64,000 nt of DNA, taken from Romeriopsis navalis LEGE 11480 (GTDB lineage Bacteria; Cyanobacteriota; Cyanobacteriia; Leptolyngbyales; Leptolyngbyaceae). The DNA is taken from assembly GCF_015207035.1 (NCBI RefSeq), contig NZ_JADEXQ010000004.1:1-64000 (forward strand). The letters run 5' to 3'. Position 1 is the stretch's first letter; each line of letters starts with the position of its first letter. Position numbers and translations under genes: made by a program. A model generated the notes under the pieces. The model was not told the origin of the DNA. It ran no database searches and saw only the letters and a program-made list of their open reading frames with translations. Shown in pieces: positions 27,368 to 37,900 of this stretch.

Positions 27368-27604
27368 CTAAGTTTCCGGAAGAAATCTCCGCAATTCCAC
27401 ATAGTCGATCATAACTCCGCTTTCTGTATACGCTGGGTGCATCAGCCAAACCGGATTTTTTCGTGATGAATAGTAATTGTTTCGAAATTTTCTTTTATCA
27501 ACCCATCGATCGCGCTGGTTTATCACCGTTTGGTCGGCGCGGCGCGCTACCATAGCTAAGGTTTCTGCCTGATTCTGGCGGTAATTCATCCCTTGAGACG
27601 ACAA
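27368..27604 (-). CDS. Hypothetical small protein
   Basis: A 78-residue frame in the gap between the M23 gene and the divergent PgeF-type gene. The protein is basic in the middle (RDRWVDKRKFRNNYYSSRKN) and ends in a plausible folded segment (VWLMHPAYTESGVMIDYVELRRF). No signal peptide or known motif is present. It is listed because it fills the gap without overlap and its composition looks like coding sequence, but it could be chance. Confidence 0.4.
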   Translation of the reverse strand: MSSQGMNYRQNQAETLAMVARRADQTVINQRDRWVDKRKFRNNYYSSRKNPVWLMHPAYTESGVMIDYVELRRFLPET

Positions 27605-27630
27605 ACCCTTAGATCGGAGTAGTGTGGTTT

Positions 27631-28416
27631 ATGGCGAGCTGGCAATGGCAAACGGTTGGCGAACGACCTTATCTGACCTGTGCTTTGTTGGCGGATTGGC
27701 AACATGGTTTTTTTACACAGCAGTTTGCCCCCTTGAATCCGTTTGAGATTACTGCGATGCTGTATCCCCAGGCGGCAGCCTATCGCGCGAAGCAGGTGCA
27801 TGGCAACTTAGTATTGTGCCCCTCAAGTCTGCCGTTGCCGGTGAATAATGACAACTTAATGGATGGGGATGGCATGATGTCGGAGGCGTCGCAGCAAGCC
27901 GTTTGGGTTTGCACTGCGGACTGTACACCTGTGCTGATTGGGGATGTGGCGACGGGGCAGGTGGCGGCAGTACATGCGGGTTGGCGCGGTACGGCCCAGA
28001 AGATCGTGCCTGTCGCGATCGCCCAGATGCAGGCACAAGGTTCGCAATTAGCGGATTTGCGCGTGGCGATGGGGCCGGCAATTTTAGGTTCTGCCTATCA
28101 AGTTGATCATGCCGTGGCGATTGCGACGGCCGCTACGATCATGCCCAATGGATTAGATTTGTCCCCAGAAACGGTCATTCAGCAACTATTGGCGCTGGAT
28201 AATTCGCCAGTCCAGCCTGATCCATTGGCGGGCAAGGTGCGTTTAGATGTGCGTCAGGTCAATCGTCTCCAGCTTGAACAGTTAGGTTTGACTGCAGAGC
28301 AAGTGGCCATTGCACCGCACTGTACGAATGCAGACCCAGTGAATTTCTTTTCCCACCGCCGTGCCCCGCTCCGCAAAGCGCAGTGGTCGGGGATTGTGAG
28401 CAAAACGGTGGCATAA
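27631..28416 (+). CDS. pgeF: PgeF/YfiH family (multicopper polyphenol oxidase / purine phosphorylase fold)
   Basis: About 261 residues of the DUF152/laccase-domain family. The metal-site motifs are KQVHGNLV, DGMMSE, CTADCTPVLIGD, AVHAGWRGTAQKIV and the late CTNADPVNFFSHRR. Members have been described both as purine nucleoside phosphorylases/adenosine deaminases and, in E. coli, as PgeF, which edits peptidoglycan by removing misincorporated L-serine. The start is ATG 27631, or GTG 27622 with three more residues. It is convergent with nblS across a perfect hairpin terminator. Family is sure; the reaction is not. Confidence 0.9.
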   Translation: MASWQWQTVGERPYLTCALLADWQHGFFTQQFAPLNPFEITAMLYPQAAAYRAKQVHGNLVLCPSSLPLPVNNDNLMDGDGMMSEASQQAVWVCTADCTPVLIGDVATGQVAAVHAGWRGTAQKIVPVAIAQMQAQGSQLADLRVAMGPAILGSAYQVDHAVAIATAATIMPNGLDLSPETVIQQLLALDNSPVQPDPLAGKVRLDVRQVNRLQLEQLGLTAEQVAIAPHCTNADPVNFFSHRRAPLRKAQWSGIVSKTVA

Positions 28417-28436
28417 CTTTATGCTTTTGGGCGGAT

Positions 28437-28469
28437 ATACACTCCGCAATGCCTGATTGCGGAGTGTAT
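28437..28469. terminator. Bidirectional hairpin terminator between pgeF and nblS
   Basis: A perfect 14-bp stem, ATACACTCCGCAAT and its complement, around a 5-base loop. It lies between the two convergent stop codons and ends 4 bases from the nblS stop. T runs are poor. Confidence 0.75.
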
Positions 28470-28472
28470 CGC

Positions 28473-30470
28473 TTAGTTCGTCGATGCGATGTGGCTGGCG
28501 GAAACCGCAGGCTCGCTGGTGGTGCCGTTGGTGGAATGATTCGGAGCTAATTCGTCTAGGCTCATATTGCCGATAACGGTAGCTGGGTGGAAGACTTTTA
28601 AGTCAAACCAGAAGGTGGTGCCGGTGCCCACTTCGCTGACTAAGCTGGCTTGGGTGCCATGCTTCTCGAGAATGTTGCGGACGATCGATAGTCCTAATCC
28701 GGTGCCTTCTAAGGTGTGGACCCGATTTTCCGCTCGGAAAAATCGTTCGAACACGCCAACTTGATCTTCAACGTCAATCCCAAGGCCCGTATCCGCGATT
28801 TCGACCCGAACCATTTGCGCCTGCTCATCTAAATCGCATTCATCTAGGCAATAAGCCCGAATTGCGACGGTGCCTTCATGTGTGAACTTCAAGGCATTGC
28901 CGATTAGGTTAGCGAGGACTTGCAAGAGTAAATCGTAGTTGCCCCAAATCGTCGGCAATCCGGGGGCAATTTCTTGGCGCAGCGTAATACCTTTGTCTTT
29001 GGCGTTGAGCTGGTAGGTGCGTAAAGTTTGATCAACTGCTTGATGCAGATCAACCGCATCGAAGGCATAAGCCTTGCCCGATTCGAGTCGGGATAGGTCG
29101 AGCACATCATTCACTAAGCGCGTCAGGCGATCAGTCTCGCGGTTGGCGGTTTCTAGAAATTCCCGTTGTTGCTCCGGTTCCAGCGCATCGCCATATTCGT
29201 AGAGCGTTTCAATAAACGATTTGATATTGAATAAGGGGGTGCGTAATTCGTGGGAAACGTTACTAATAAATTGGCTCTTGGCTTCATTCAGTTCGGCTTC
29301 GCGGGTAATATCTTGAATCGTCAAGGCGATGCCCTTGGCATTTTCGCGGGCGGTATCGAGGACGCTGTTGAGCAGAATGCGGATGGTGCGTTTAACCGGG
29401 TCCTTCAGGACAATCTGGAATTCGGCGCTTTTGGTAGTATCCCCACTGGCCATTTTCTGTAGCGGCTTTGTGATTGCTTCTTTAACCACAGCGGGAAAAC
29501 AGTCGAGGGCATTCTCCCCTGCTAGGACTTGGTTTTCCCAGGCAAAAATCCGGCGGGCGGTAGAATTGGCTAAAACGACATGAAATTCTGGATCAAGCAG
29601 CACGGCCCCATCGGCGATCGTCGAAACGAGGGTATCGAGCTTGGCTTTCTCGGCTGTCAGCTCTTCAATATTTTGTTCTTCATAGCGTTCTAGCTTCTCT
29701 GCCATGGTGTTGAAGCCCGACATCAAACCTTTGAACTCGCCACTGAGCGGTGAATCAACCCGTTGTTTAAAGTTGCCCTGGGCAATATTTTCGACCCCAT
29801 TGACCAGTTCTTTAATTGGTTTGGTGACGGTCAGGGCATTAAATACAGCGCCTAAAATCACCATCACCCAAATGGAGACAAACACCGCTGTTGTGACATC
29901 ACGGGTGAGGTTGGAGGACGAAATTGTTGCGGGGTTGGGATTGGTGCCGATCGCCAGCACGCCGAGATAGTTGCCACCATCGCTGAGGGGGACAAAGACA
30001 TCCGTGACCACACCATTGGGGGTGAGATGCTGGCGCATCATGGGATCGTCGGGGCGATCGGCAAAATTACTAGGGAGCTGAATCCGCCGTTGAATACTCA
30101 GGGAAGACTTGACTTCGGAGTCCGAAAACGGAATGCCGAACAGAATTTTGCCCTCGGGGTCAGCATAGATAATGTAGCGGACGCTGGCGGTGCCACTGTA
30201 GAACCGATGGGAAAATCGGGCGACCTCAGTCAAATTGTTCTCGGCAATCATCGGGGTGACATTGGCCGCGAGCAATAACCCAAGATCGCGCCCAAATCTT
30301 GTATCGTTCAACCGGGCATCGGCCTGAATCGTATTCACGGCCCAAAAGGTCAGACCACTCATGACCACAGACACGACAAGCGTTGCGATTGCCATCAGCC
30401 GCGTCTGAAGATTAAAGTCGGCCCACCAGCGTTCTAACAGGTCGCGTAGAGTTTTAAAGATAGTGACCAC
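28473..30470 (-). CDS. nblS: Sensor histidine kinase NblS (Hik33/DspA)
   Basis: About 665 residues from the GTG at 30470 (VTIFKTLRDLLERWW); a TTG at 30512 is also possible. Order: transmembrane helix (about 23-45), periplasmic sensor region, second transmembrane helix (about 190-215), HAMP (TVTKPIKELVNGVENIAQGNF), PAS domain with VSTIADGAVLLDP, HisKA with FISNVSHELRTPLFNIKSF (phospho-His near 405) and HATPase with GNALKF, DTGLGI and GTGLGLSIV. Length and the ERWWADFNLQTRL and HisKA segments match NblS/Hik33, the conserved cyanobacterial kinase that controls high-light, cold, nutrient and phycobilisome-degradation responses, normally through RpaB. The partner regulator is not in the window. 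Confidence 0.93.
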   Translation of the reverse strand: MVTIFKTLRDLLERWWADFNLQTRLMAIATLVVSVVMSGLTFWAVNTIQADARLNDTRFGRDLGLLLAANVTPMIAENNLTEVARFSHRFYSGTASVRYIIYADPEGKILFGIPFSDSEVKSSLSIQRRIQLPSNFADRPDDPMMRQHLTPNGVVTDVFVPLSDGGNYLGVLAIGTNPNPATISSSNLTRDVTTAVFVSIWVMVILGAVFNALTVTKPIKELVNGVENIAQGNFKQRVDSPLSGEFKGLMSGFNTMAEKLERYEEQNIEELTAEKAKLDTLVSTIADGAVLLDPEFHVVLANSTARRIFAWENQVLAGENALDCFPAVVKEAITKPLQKMASGDTTKSAEFQIVLKDPVKRTIRILLNSVLDTARENAKGIALTIQDITREAELNEAKSQFISNVSHELRTPLFNIKSFIETLYEYGDALEPEQQREFLETANRETDRLTRLVNDVLDLSRLESGKAYAFDAVDLHQAVDQTLRTYQLNAKDKGITLRQEIAPGLPTIWGNYDLLLQVLANLIGNALKFTHEGTVAIRAYCLDECDLDEQAQMVRVEIADTGLGIDVEDQVGVFERFFRAENRVHTLEGTGLGLSIVRNILEKHGTQASLVSEVGTGTTFWFDLKVFHPATVIGNMSLDELAPNHSTNGTTSEPAVSASHIASTN

Positions 30471-30591
30471 GGGCGTGATTTCAGCTTGTTCTAAAGCAAA
30501 TTGACGGTGCAACCAGCATTTTCTATTCCTTCTAGGATACAGCCAAACTCCCCAGAACCCCTAATGCCCAGTCGGGGTTCGCGCCCAGAAA

Positions 30592-30629
30592 AGCCCCATT
30601 GATCAACGACGATTGTGATCAACGGGGCT
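30592..30629 (-). terminator. Rho-independent terminator of the 30708 gene
   Basis: On the minus strand AGCCCCGTTGATCA pairs with TGATCAATGGGGCT (14 positions, one wobble) and is followed by TTTTCT. It lies between the end of the giant sugar-dehydrogenase gene and nblS. Confidence 0.88.
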
Positions 30630-30707
30630 ACGGATGGCCTCAAATTTGGCGGTGCAAACTGGTCTTGCCGCCGGTGAGGTTAGCTGGCGGATGGTTTGAC
30701 CGATGGA

Positions 30708-33700
30708 CTAGCGCCGTTGATTTGGGCCATAGAATAGTCCCGCATCAAACTTTTGGGTTGCGGCTTTCAATAAGGCCGGGGCATTTGCCCCATTTCCACT
30801 GGCTGGCTGCCAACGGCCAATGCTGCCAGTGCCCGTTTGTCCGCCGATCGGTGCGCCGAGGCTAACGTAGTAGAGACTGTCATCCGGGCCAACGGCCAGG
30901 TTGACGACGCCAAACAAGTTGTCGGCGAACAGCTGTGACCCGGAGACTTGCCCGGTTTGATCAAAGAACAGCGTATTGACCGTGCCGCGACTGGCGTTGG
31001 CATAAAACAGCGCGTTGTCATAGAAGGCCGGGAAGCTGTTTCCTGTATAGAACTCACCCATGATGATTGCGTCCCCACCGGGATTCTGATGGCGAATGGC
31101 AAATAGAGGGTCTTCCTCGTTAATCGCCGTGCTCCCGGAATAGAAGGGTCTGACCCCAGAGAGGCTTTGATAATCCGGCGTTCTGATGCTCGTGGGATTG
31201 CCACTGCCATTCAGACCGCCTTCGTAGGCAGGCCACCCGAAGTTTTTGCCGCGTCCGGTATTCACTTCTTCCCAACTAAACCAGCCGACATCGCCAATTA
31301 CGGGCAGGTTGGTTTTGGGATCAAAGGTAAAGCGGAAAGGATTGCGCACACCCAGGTTGAATACCTTCGATCGGTTGCTATTCAGATTGCGGTTGTATTT
31401 ACTGTCAAAAGGCGAACCGGTGTTGACGTTGTAGAAGGGATTGTCGGTCAAACCCTGACCGGTATCAGGATCGATCCGCAGGATTTTGCCTGATAGGTTA
31501 TCAATATCCTGGACGCGCACTGTGCGGGGGTCCGCAAAGTTGTAGGAAGTGCCATCGCCGATACTCACATACAGCTTGCCGTCGGCCCCAAATTGCACCG
31601 CTCCCACACTGTGGGATTCGCTATCACCGGCGATATAGTCCTGGATGCTTTCGGCGGTGTTGTTGCCACTGCTGTTGCGCACAAACCCTGACGCTGGAAT
31701 ATTGGCATTGGCGGGGCGGGTGCTATTCGAGTCAAAGCCCCGTGTATTGGCAAAGGTACTGCGTTTACCCAGTAAGACTCTACTGGAACCGGATTTGGCC
31801 CGCCATTGGCCCCCGACAAACTCCGCTTCAACCCGAATTAGGCGCCCCGGACGATTACCGGGTTTATCGCGCCCACCGAAGGTCGGGTTATAGCCCGGAC
31901 GATTGGTTTGACCGGCTTCTGCTGGATCGTAGGTATAGAGTAAGTAAACAAAGGGCCGGCTGCCGTTGAATTCGGGATCGAGGGTCATGCCCAGCAAGCC
32001 CCGATCGCGCACCCCATTCACCTGCGATCGCAGGTCAATAAACGGTGAGGACTGGAGTTGATTGTTGTTGGCATTGGCCACTTTGACCAGACCATTTTGT
32101 TCGGCAATGAACATAAATTGGCCGTTGGGAGTCCAGTCGATCGCCGTCGGTGTGGTGAGGCCGCTGATTAAGGTTTGACGATTAAAGTTGCCGGGATCGT
32201 TATCCAGAATATTCAGAACAGCATTTTTCTGATTTCCCAAGCTGCCCCCCGTGGGGTTGCTCAGCACTAAGTTGACCGTTTCGTTGCGTTCCCCCAGCGT
32301 GTCATTAGTGACGCGGACATTGAAGGTTTTGCGGGTTTGACCCGCGGCAAATTGTAGGGTGCCACTGGTTGCTGTATAGTCGCTACCGGCGGTGGCGCTG
32401 CCATTGCGGGTGCGATAGCGGACGGTGGCGCTGCTGCTGGTGCTACCGCTGCGCTCCACGGCGATCGTGGCCTGACCGCCATCTTCTTTGAGGCTGTAGG
32501 CGGCTTCGCTAAAAGCAAACTGCGACTGGGCCGCATCGTCATCGAGGATTGTGACACCAACAGTGCGTTTGGTGCCTAAGGCCGCTCCGGTCGCACTGAG
32601 AATCGCAAAACTAAAGGACTCCGTGGACTCGGCAATGTTGTCGTTGACGATCGGAATCGCCACATTTTTACTAGTTTGGCCATCATTGAAGGTCAATGTA
32701 CCGGTGCGGTTAGTGAAGTCACTGCCTCGCTTGGCCGTGTCTTCGTTGGTAATATATTCCACCGTGGCGACGCCGTCGCTGCCATTCACCCGATTGACCC
32801 GCACGGTCGCCGTGCCAGCATCTTCCCGTACGGTGACGCCGGTCGTATCGACTTCAAACACACCGGAATTATTACTACCGCCTCCGGCATATTGGAAATA
32901 GCCGTTGGCATGGAGAATCTCACTGCGGCGGAAGCCGGGTGTGATGCCATCGGCGGGTTTCCAGGTGCCCGTGGAAAAGACGTTCGCGGCTTCAGTCTGG
33001 TAGGTGGTGCCATCGACTTTAACGAAGTCCACCACAAGGTTGGTATCAATGCCATTGGCTGGATCGTAACGGTCATTCAGGAAATTTACCCGGACTTGGT
33101 CGGCTGTGACATTGCCGTTGGCCTGATAGCGAAAAGTTTTGAAGCTTTTGGTGGCTGCAAAGCTAGAAACCGTATTGCCAGCAATTTCGAGGGTGAACTG
33201 TTCGGTGCCTTCATCGCCGCGCGCCCGGATTTCGACAATGTCGCCGTTGCCATTGCCGGCGCTAGCAAACTGAAAATAACCATTGGAGTGGAGGATTTCG
33301 CTCTGACGGAACCCTGGAACTACGCCATCGCTGGGTTTCCAAGTGCCAGTTGAGAAGACTGTATCGGACTCCGTTTGATAGGTGGTGTTGCCCACCTTAA
33401 TTCGATCGACCCGGAGGTTGCGATCGATGCCATTTGCCGGGTCGTATAGGTCATTGCTAAAAGCGACTCGGATGCGGCCTGGATCAACATTTGCCCCATT
33501 GTAGGTATAGGCCTGGAATTGCCGATTGTTAAAGTTACCGCCAATGTTGTTCCACGTTTGGACGGTTTGACCGTCAATCTGGAGCTGCATCTGCTCCGCG
33601 TTGGTTGCCCCCGCCGCGTAAACCGTGATCGGCAAAATGTCGCTGTATGCCGCTTGGATTTCTGGGCTAAATGGAATCGTCGCCTCGATCGTGCCAGTTG

Positions 33701-34202
33701 CCGTTTCCAGTATCCAGTCACCCCCGAGGGCGGCATTACCGGTCAGATCGGTGGAGGCCGCGATATCGGCCTGAGTGAGTTGGCTCAGTTGATTGATAAA
33801 CGATAGACCGGTGCTGCTGCCAGCGATATTGCAGCCGTAGAGCAAAATATCGGCATCATCGCTGAGAAATTCTCCCCAACTCTGGAACTGGTTCTCGTAT
33901 TGCGCCAGGTTATCCGCATCGATACGGCTACTGCCGAGCTGTAGTCCACCGGCTGTGCCGTGAGATACGAGGTGAATTGCGCCAATGTCCTGGCGGCTCG
34001 CGAGGGCTTCTGTAATCTGGGTGATGCCATCACGGTGTTGATCGAGTAAAACGACCTCGGCACTCGCAACTGAAGCGGCAAGATTCTGGTAAGCGTTGAG
34101 GGCCGTATCGATAAAAACGAGTTGTGTATCACCATTGAGGCTGAATGTGCTGCTCGATCGCCTTGGATCAAGGGCAGATTGGGGATCAGAAAGAAACTGC
34201 AT
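30708..34202 (-). CDS. DUF4347 - carbohydrate-binding - Calx-beta - PQQ sugar dehydrogenase-like exoprotein
   Basis: A 1164-residue multidomain protein. Residues 1-190 are DUF4347, with AIHLVSHGTAG (His81) and ILLYGCNIAGS (Cys124). About 192-445 hold two copies of a Ca-dependent, xylan-binding-type module, each containing NDxYDPANGID and VFSTGTWKP. Two Calx-beta repeats follow (about 450-665), each ending in VTILDDD or LNILDND. The last 490 residues are a six-bladed soluble glucose dehydrogenase-type propeller, with LTTPTAIDWTPNGQFMFIAEQ, ESHSVGAVQFGADGKLYVSIGDG and NPFRFTFDPKTNLPVIGDVGW. Such propellers use PQQ to oxidise sugars. DUF4347 proteins are usually exported giants; no classical signal peptide is seen. 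A close paralogue is at 34913-40015. Confidence 0.9.
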   Translation of the reverse strand: MQFLSDPQSALDPRRSSSTFSLNGDTQLVFIDTALNAYQNLAASVASAEVVLLDQHRDGITQITEALASRQDIGAIHLVSHGTAGGLQLGSSRIDADNLAQYENQFQSWGEFLSDDADILLYGCNIAGSSTGLSFINQLSQLTQADIAASTDLTGNAALGGDWILETATGTIEATIPFSPEIQAAYSDILPITVYAAGATNAEQMQLQIDGQTVQTWNNIGGNFNNRQFQAYTYNGANVDPGRIRVAFSNDLYDPANGIDRNLRVDRIKVGNTTYQTESDTVFSTGTWKPSDGVVPGFRQSEILHSNGYFQFASAGNGNGDIVEIRARGDEGTEQFTLEIAGNTVSSFAATKSFKTFRYQANGNVTADQVRVNFLNDRYDPANGIDTNLVVDFVKVDGTTYQTEAANVFSTGTWKPADGITPGFRRSEILHANGYFQYAGGGSNNSGVFEVDTTGVTVREDAGTATVRVNRVNGSDGVATVEYITNEDTAKRGSDFTNRTGTLTFNDGQTSKNVAIPIVNDNIAESTESFSFAILSATGAALGTKRTVGVTILDDDAAQSQFAFSEAAYSLKEDGGQATIAVERSGSTSSSATVRYRTRNGSATAGSDYTATSGTLQFAAGQTRKTFNVRVTNDTLGERNETVNLVLSNPTGGSLGNQKNAVLNILDNDPGNFNRQTLISGLTTPTAIDWTPNGQFMFIAEQNGLVKVANANNNQLQSSPFIDLRSQVNGVRDRGLLGMTLDPEFNGSRPFVYLLYTYDPAEAGQTNRPGYNPTFGGRDKPGNRPGRLIRVEAEFVGGQWRAKSGSSRVLLGKRSTFANTRGFDSNSTRPANANIPASGFVRNSSGNNTAESIQDYIAGDSESHSVGAVQFGADGKLYVSIGDGTSYNFADPRTVRVQDIDNLSGKILRIDPDTGQGLTDNPFYNVNTGSPFDSKYNRNLNSNRSKVFNLGVRNPFRFTFDPKTNLPVIGDVGWFSWEEVNTGRGKNFGWPAYEGGLNGSGNPTSIRTPDYQSLSGVRPFYSGSTAINEEDPLFAIRHQNPGGDAIIMGEFYTGNSFPAFYDNALFYANASRGTVNTLFFDQTGQVSGSQLFADNLFGVVNLAVGPDDSLYYVSLGAPIGGQTGTGSIGRWQPASGNGANAPALLKAATQKFDAGLFYGPNQRR

Positions 34203-34515
34203 AGGTGCGATACCTGCGGAAATGTCGATGGATCTAAGTCATGCCGGATGGCTGCATGTGTTGCTTGAATGAATGTGTTGATTCACGAGCGTTTGATCGA
34301 TCTGCCACAGCTGTTCTGGTGGTCTTGAGCGATCAATGGCTTGGATTGATGTGATGAGGCCGCAACCAGAAATGGCGGCGCCGACTACATCGATTACTTT
34401 TGCTGGGTTGGGATTACAGTGTTGGTGAAGCGAGATAAATTGCGGGATTAGCCACAAAATTTGCCAAATCATAGTTGAGGCTGTAGGAAACCTAGCATTT
34501 TTGTCATTTTGCTTA

Positions 34516-34535
34516 CCTCAGTCCTGTGAGAGATT
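34516..34535 (-). promoter_or_regulatory. 20-base element shared by both DUF4347 genes (copy 1)
   Basis: CCTCAGTCCTGTGAGAGATT on the plus strand, 314 bases upstream of the 34202 start codon. The same 20 bases with one change occur at 40098-40117, 83 bases upstream of the paralogue. Confidence 0.55.
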
Positions 34536-34823
34536 GCTGATCCGCTACATTGCTCCTGGGGATCGCAGTGCAAACACCACACTTTGCTGTGACTGAATCC
34601 AGCGGGAGCTAGATGTGATGGGGCAGTTGCCCAATTTTGCTCATCCGGAGGATAGAGCGATAAATCACCGGGAATCTATCTCCGACGATGGCGCTATGTC
34701 CTTGGGGCGATTGCCATCCCACTCTGTATAGAGTGGTTTCCTGTTGTTGCTCTTTCTCCAGCCTGATGGCGGTGCCGCCCGTAGCGTGGGTGAATTTGTC
34801 TGGCAAAGTAAATCCCCTCGCGC

Positions 34824-34856
34824 CACGGGCGGTGCCGGGATCAACGAGGGGATGCA
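34824..34856 (-). terminator. Possible terminator of the 34913-40015 gene
   Basis: On the minus strand ATCCCCTCG pairs with CGAGGGGAT around a GC-rich loop and TTACTTT follows. It is about 55 bases past the stop codon; the long loop makes it uncertain. Confidence 0.45.
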
Positions 34857-34912
34857 TGGATTTTAGTTTAAGGATTGAGTGGTCAGCTGAAACTAGCTGC
34901 CACTAGCTGCCA

Positions 34913-37900
34913 CTATTGCACCGGTGATTGAATGGTTTGGGAAAAGAGTCCTGGCACAAATTGGGTCGGGTTATTTCCCTGCCCCGAACGGTTAATTGGG
35001 GCGTTCGGACCGTTGCCCGTGGTGGGCACCCACCGGCCAATGCTGCCTGTACCCGTGGTGCCACCGATCGGCACACCTAAGTTGACATAATACAGACTGC
35101 CATCCGGCCCCGTTTCCAATTCGGTAATCCCGAAGAGGTTATCGGCAAATAACTGTGTGCCGGAAACTTGACCTGTCTGGTCGAAGAAGACGGTGTTAAC
35201 CGTGCCACGACTGGCATTGGTGTAGAACAATGCATTGTCGTAGAACACCGGGAAGGTATTGCCGGTATAGAAGTCACCCATGATCACTGCATCACCACCA
35301 CCGGACTGATGCTCAAAGGCAAACAGCGGTGTTTGAGCGGTAATCGTCTGACTGCCACCCGGGTAGAATGGTGTCACCTGTGGGAGGTTCTGATAGTTTG
35401 CGGTTCGGAGGTTAATTGGATTGCCGAGACTATCTAATCCCCCTTCGTAGGCGGGCCAGCCGAAGTTTTTGCCTGCACCCGTATTAATCTCTTCCCAGTT
35501 AAACCAACCGACATCGCCAATCACGGGGAGATTGGTCGTAGGGTCGAAGGTAAAGCGGAACGGATTGCGTAGACCCAGGTTAAATACCTTCGATCGATTA
35601 CTGGTGGGGTCATTATTAAACTGGGTGTCAAACGGTGAACCGGTGGTGACGTTGTAGAACGGATTATCGGCGAGGCCGTTCCCCGTATCGGGGTCAATCC
35701 GCAGCATTTTGCCCGAAAGGTTGTCAATATCCTGGACCCGCACCGTGCGCGGATCGGCGAAGTTATAGGATGTCCCATCGCCGATCGTCACGTACAGTTT
35801 GCCATCTGCCCCAAATTGCACCGAGCCGACACTATGGGATTCACTATCGCCAGCGAGATAGTCTTGAATGCTTTCAGCCGTGTTGTTGCCGTTGGTATCC
35901 CGGACAAAACCGGAGGCAGGAATGTTGGCGTTGGCTGGTAGGGTGCTGTTGGCGTCAAAGCCACGAGTATTGGCAAAGTTGCTGTTCTTGCCCAGCAGAA
36001 TAATTTCTGAACCGGCTTTGACTTGATAATTGCCGTTCACCAATTCAGCTTCTACCCGAATCAGCCGGGCCGGACGATTGCCGGCTTTATCCTGCCCCCC
36101 AAAAGTCGGATTGTAGCCCGGACGTGTGGGGTCAGCCGCCTCGGGCGGATCGTAGGTAAACAGCAAGTAGACATAGGGGCGACTACCATTAAAATCTGGG
36201 TCCAGGGTCATACCCAGGAGACCGCGATCTCGCACGCCATTGACTTGACTACGCAGGTCAATAAATGGAGTTGACTGTAATACCCCAGTTGCGGCATCGG
36301 CAACTTTGACTAAGCCATTTTGCTCAGAAATAAATAGGGTTTGACCATCCGGGGTCCATTCCAGTGCTGTCGGGGTCGTTAAGCCCGTAATCAAAGCCTC
36401 GCGGTTAAAGCTACCAGGATCATTATCGAGGATGTTGAATATGGCTGTGGACTGAGCGCCGATCGTGCCGCCGATCGGATTGCTCAGTTGTAGATTGACA
36501 CTTTCGTTGCGTTCTCCATCGACATCATTAATGACGTTGATATTGAAGATTTTGCTGGTTTCACCATTGGCAAAGTTGAGGGTGCCAGTGGTGGCTGTAT
36601 AGTCGCTGCCTGCGGTAGCAGTACCATCACTCGTGGCATAGTTAACGCTAGCACTGCCGTTGGTGTTACCGCTGCGGGTGACGGTAATCGCAGCTTGACC
36701 ACCGTCTTCTTTGAGTTCGTAGGCTGATTGACTAAAGGTAAAACTGGAATTGGCGGCATCGTTATCGAGGATATTGACACTCACAGTTCGCTTTGTGCCT
36801 AAGGCCGCTCCCGTTGCACCGAGAATTGCAAAACCGAAGGATTCCGTTGGTTCAACGATCGTATCTTCCAGAATCGTAATGTCCACCGTTTTGCTGGTTT
36901 CACCATCCGCGAAGGTGAGCGTGCCGGTTTGGTAGGTAAAGTCGACATCGCGCGTGGCGGTATCTTCATTTGTGACGTAGTCGACCGTTGCCACTCCACT
37001 ACTACCATTGACACGATTTACGGTGACTGTGGCTGTCGCATCACCTTCACTTACCGTCACCCCGGTCACATCGACTTCAAATACACCCGGTAAGCCGCTA
37101 CCACCAGTACTAAAGAGTTGACTCTGGGGAATAATTTGGCTGATTTGGCTGGCACTGCTCCAACCGAGTTGGGCCACGGCCCCACCGCCGTTTTCGTAGT
37201 ACTCCATGCGAATGTCGTACTTTTCCCCAGCTTGTAGGGCGATCGGGGTGCCGTTAACCAAGGTTGGACCTTGGTCTTGGAATTGATCAATCACCGGTTG
37301 ACCATTGACGAACAGTCGCACGCCATCATCGGTGGTGGTGAAGAAGGTGTAGGTCTCGTCGTAGATCGCTTGAACTTGGCCGGTCCAGACCACCGAGAAG
37401 GTATTTACGCCAATGCCACTGGCCGGTGAGCCACTGCCCCAGTTGAAGTCCACGGTTGAGTCAACGCGGGATAAGACTTCGTTGGTGAAATCAATATTGT
37501 TGTAATACGTGCCGGTTAAACCATCCCCGTTACCGGTTGGCGCATCGTCATCCAGAATGCTGATTGTTGTGCTGCTGTTGGTGCCTAATGTTGTGCCGGC
37601 TGTGGGATTGCTCAGCGCGAGGCTAAAGGTTTCGGTCGGTTCGATTACCGTATCGTTCAGAATCGGAATGCTGACTGTGGCGCTGGTGTCACCGGCGGCA
37701 AAATTCAGAGTGCCATTACTGCCGGTGAAGTCACTACCGGCGGTGGCGGTGCCCGCCGTGGTGGCGTAGTCGACGCTCGCGGCGGTAGAACTGTCACCCG
37801 TCCGATTCACGGTAACCGTGACCGCGCCAGCTGTCTCACTGATGGAAACGGTGGGCTCGGCGACACCAAAGCTGCTACTACCGCTATCACTAAATAATCT

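Larger units (their letters stand above)
34203..34912. other. Gap between the two giant paralogues; shared upstream element
   Basis: About 710 bases without a convincing gene; short frames (34239-34472, 34609-34857, 34688-34906) lack family features. The gap holds the 20-base element at 34516-34535, an inverted repeat at 34824-34856 (ATCCCCTCG / CGAGGGGAT) that may end the upstream minus-strand gene, and a 10-base tandem duplication (CTAGCTGCCA) at 34893-34912 next to that gene's stop. Confidence 0.6.

Noticed and set aside
34609-34857. 82-codon minus frame in the gap between the giants
   Set aside because: It covers the inverted-repeat region and has no recognisable protein; probably chance.
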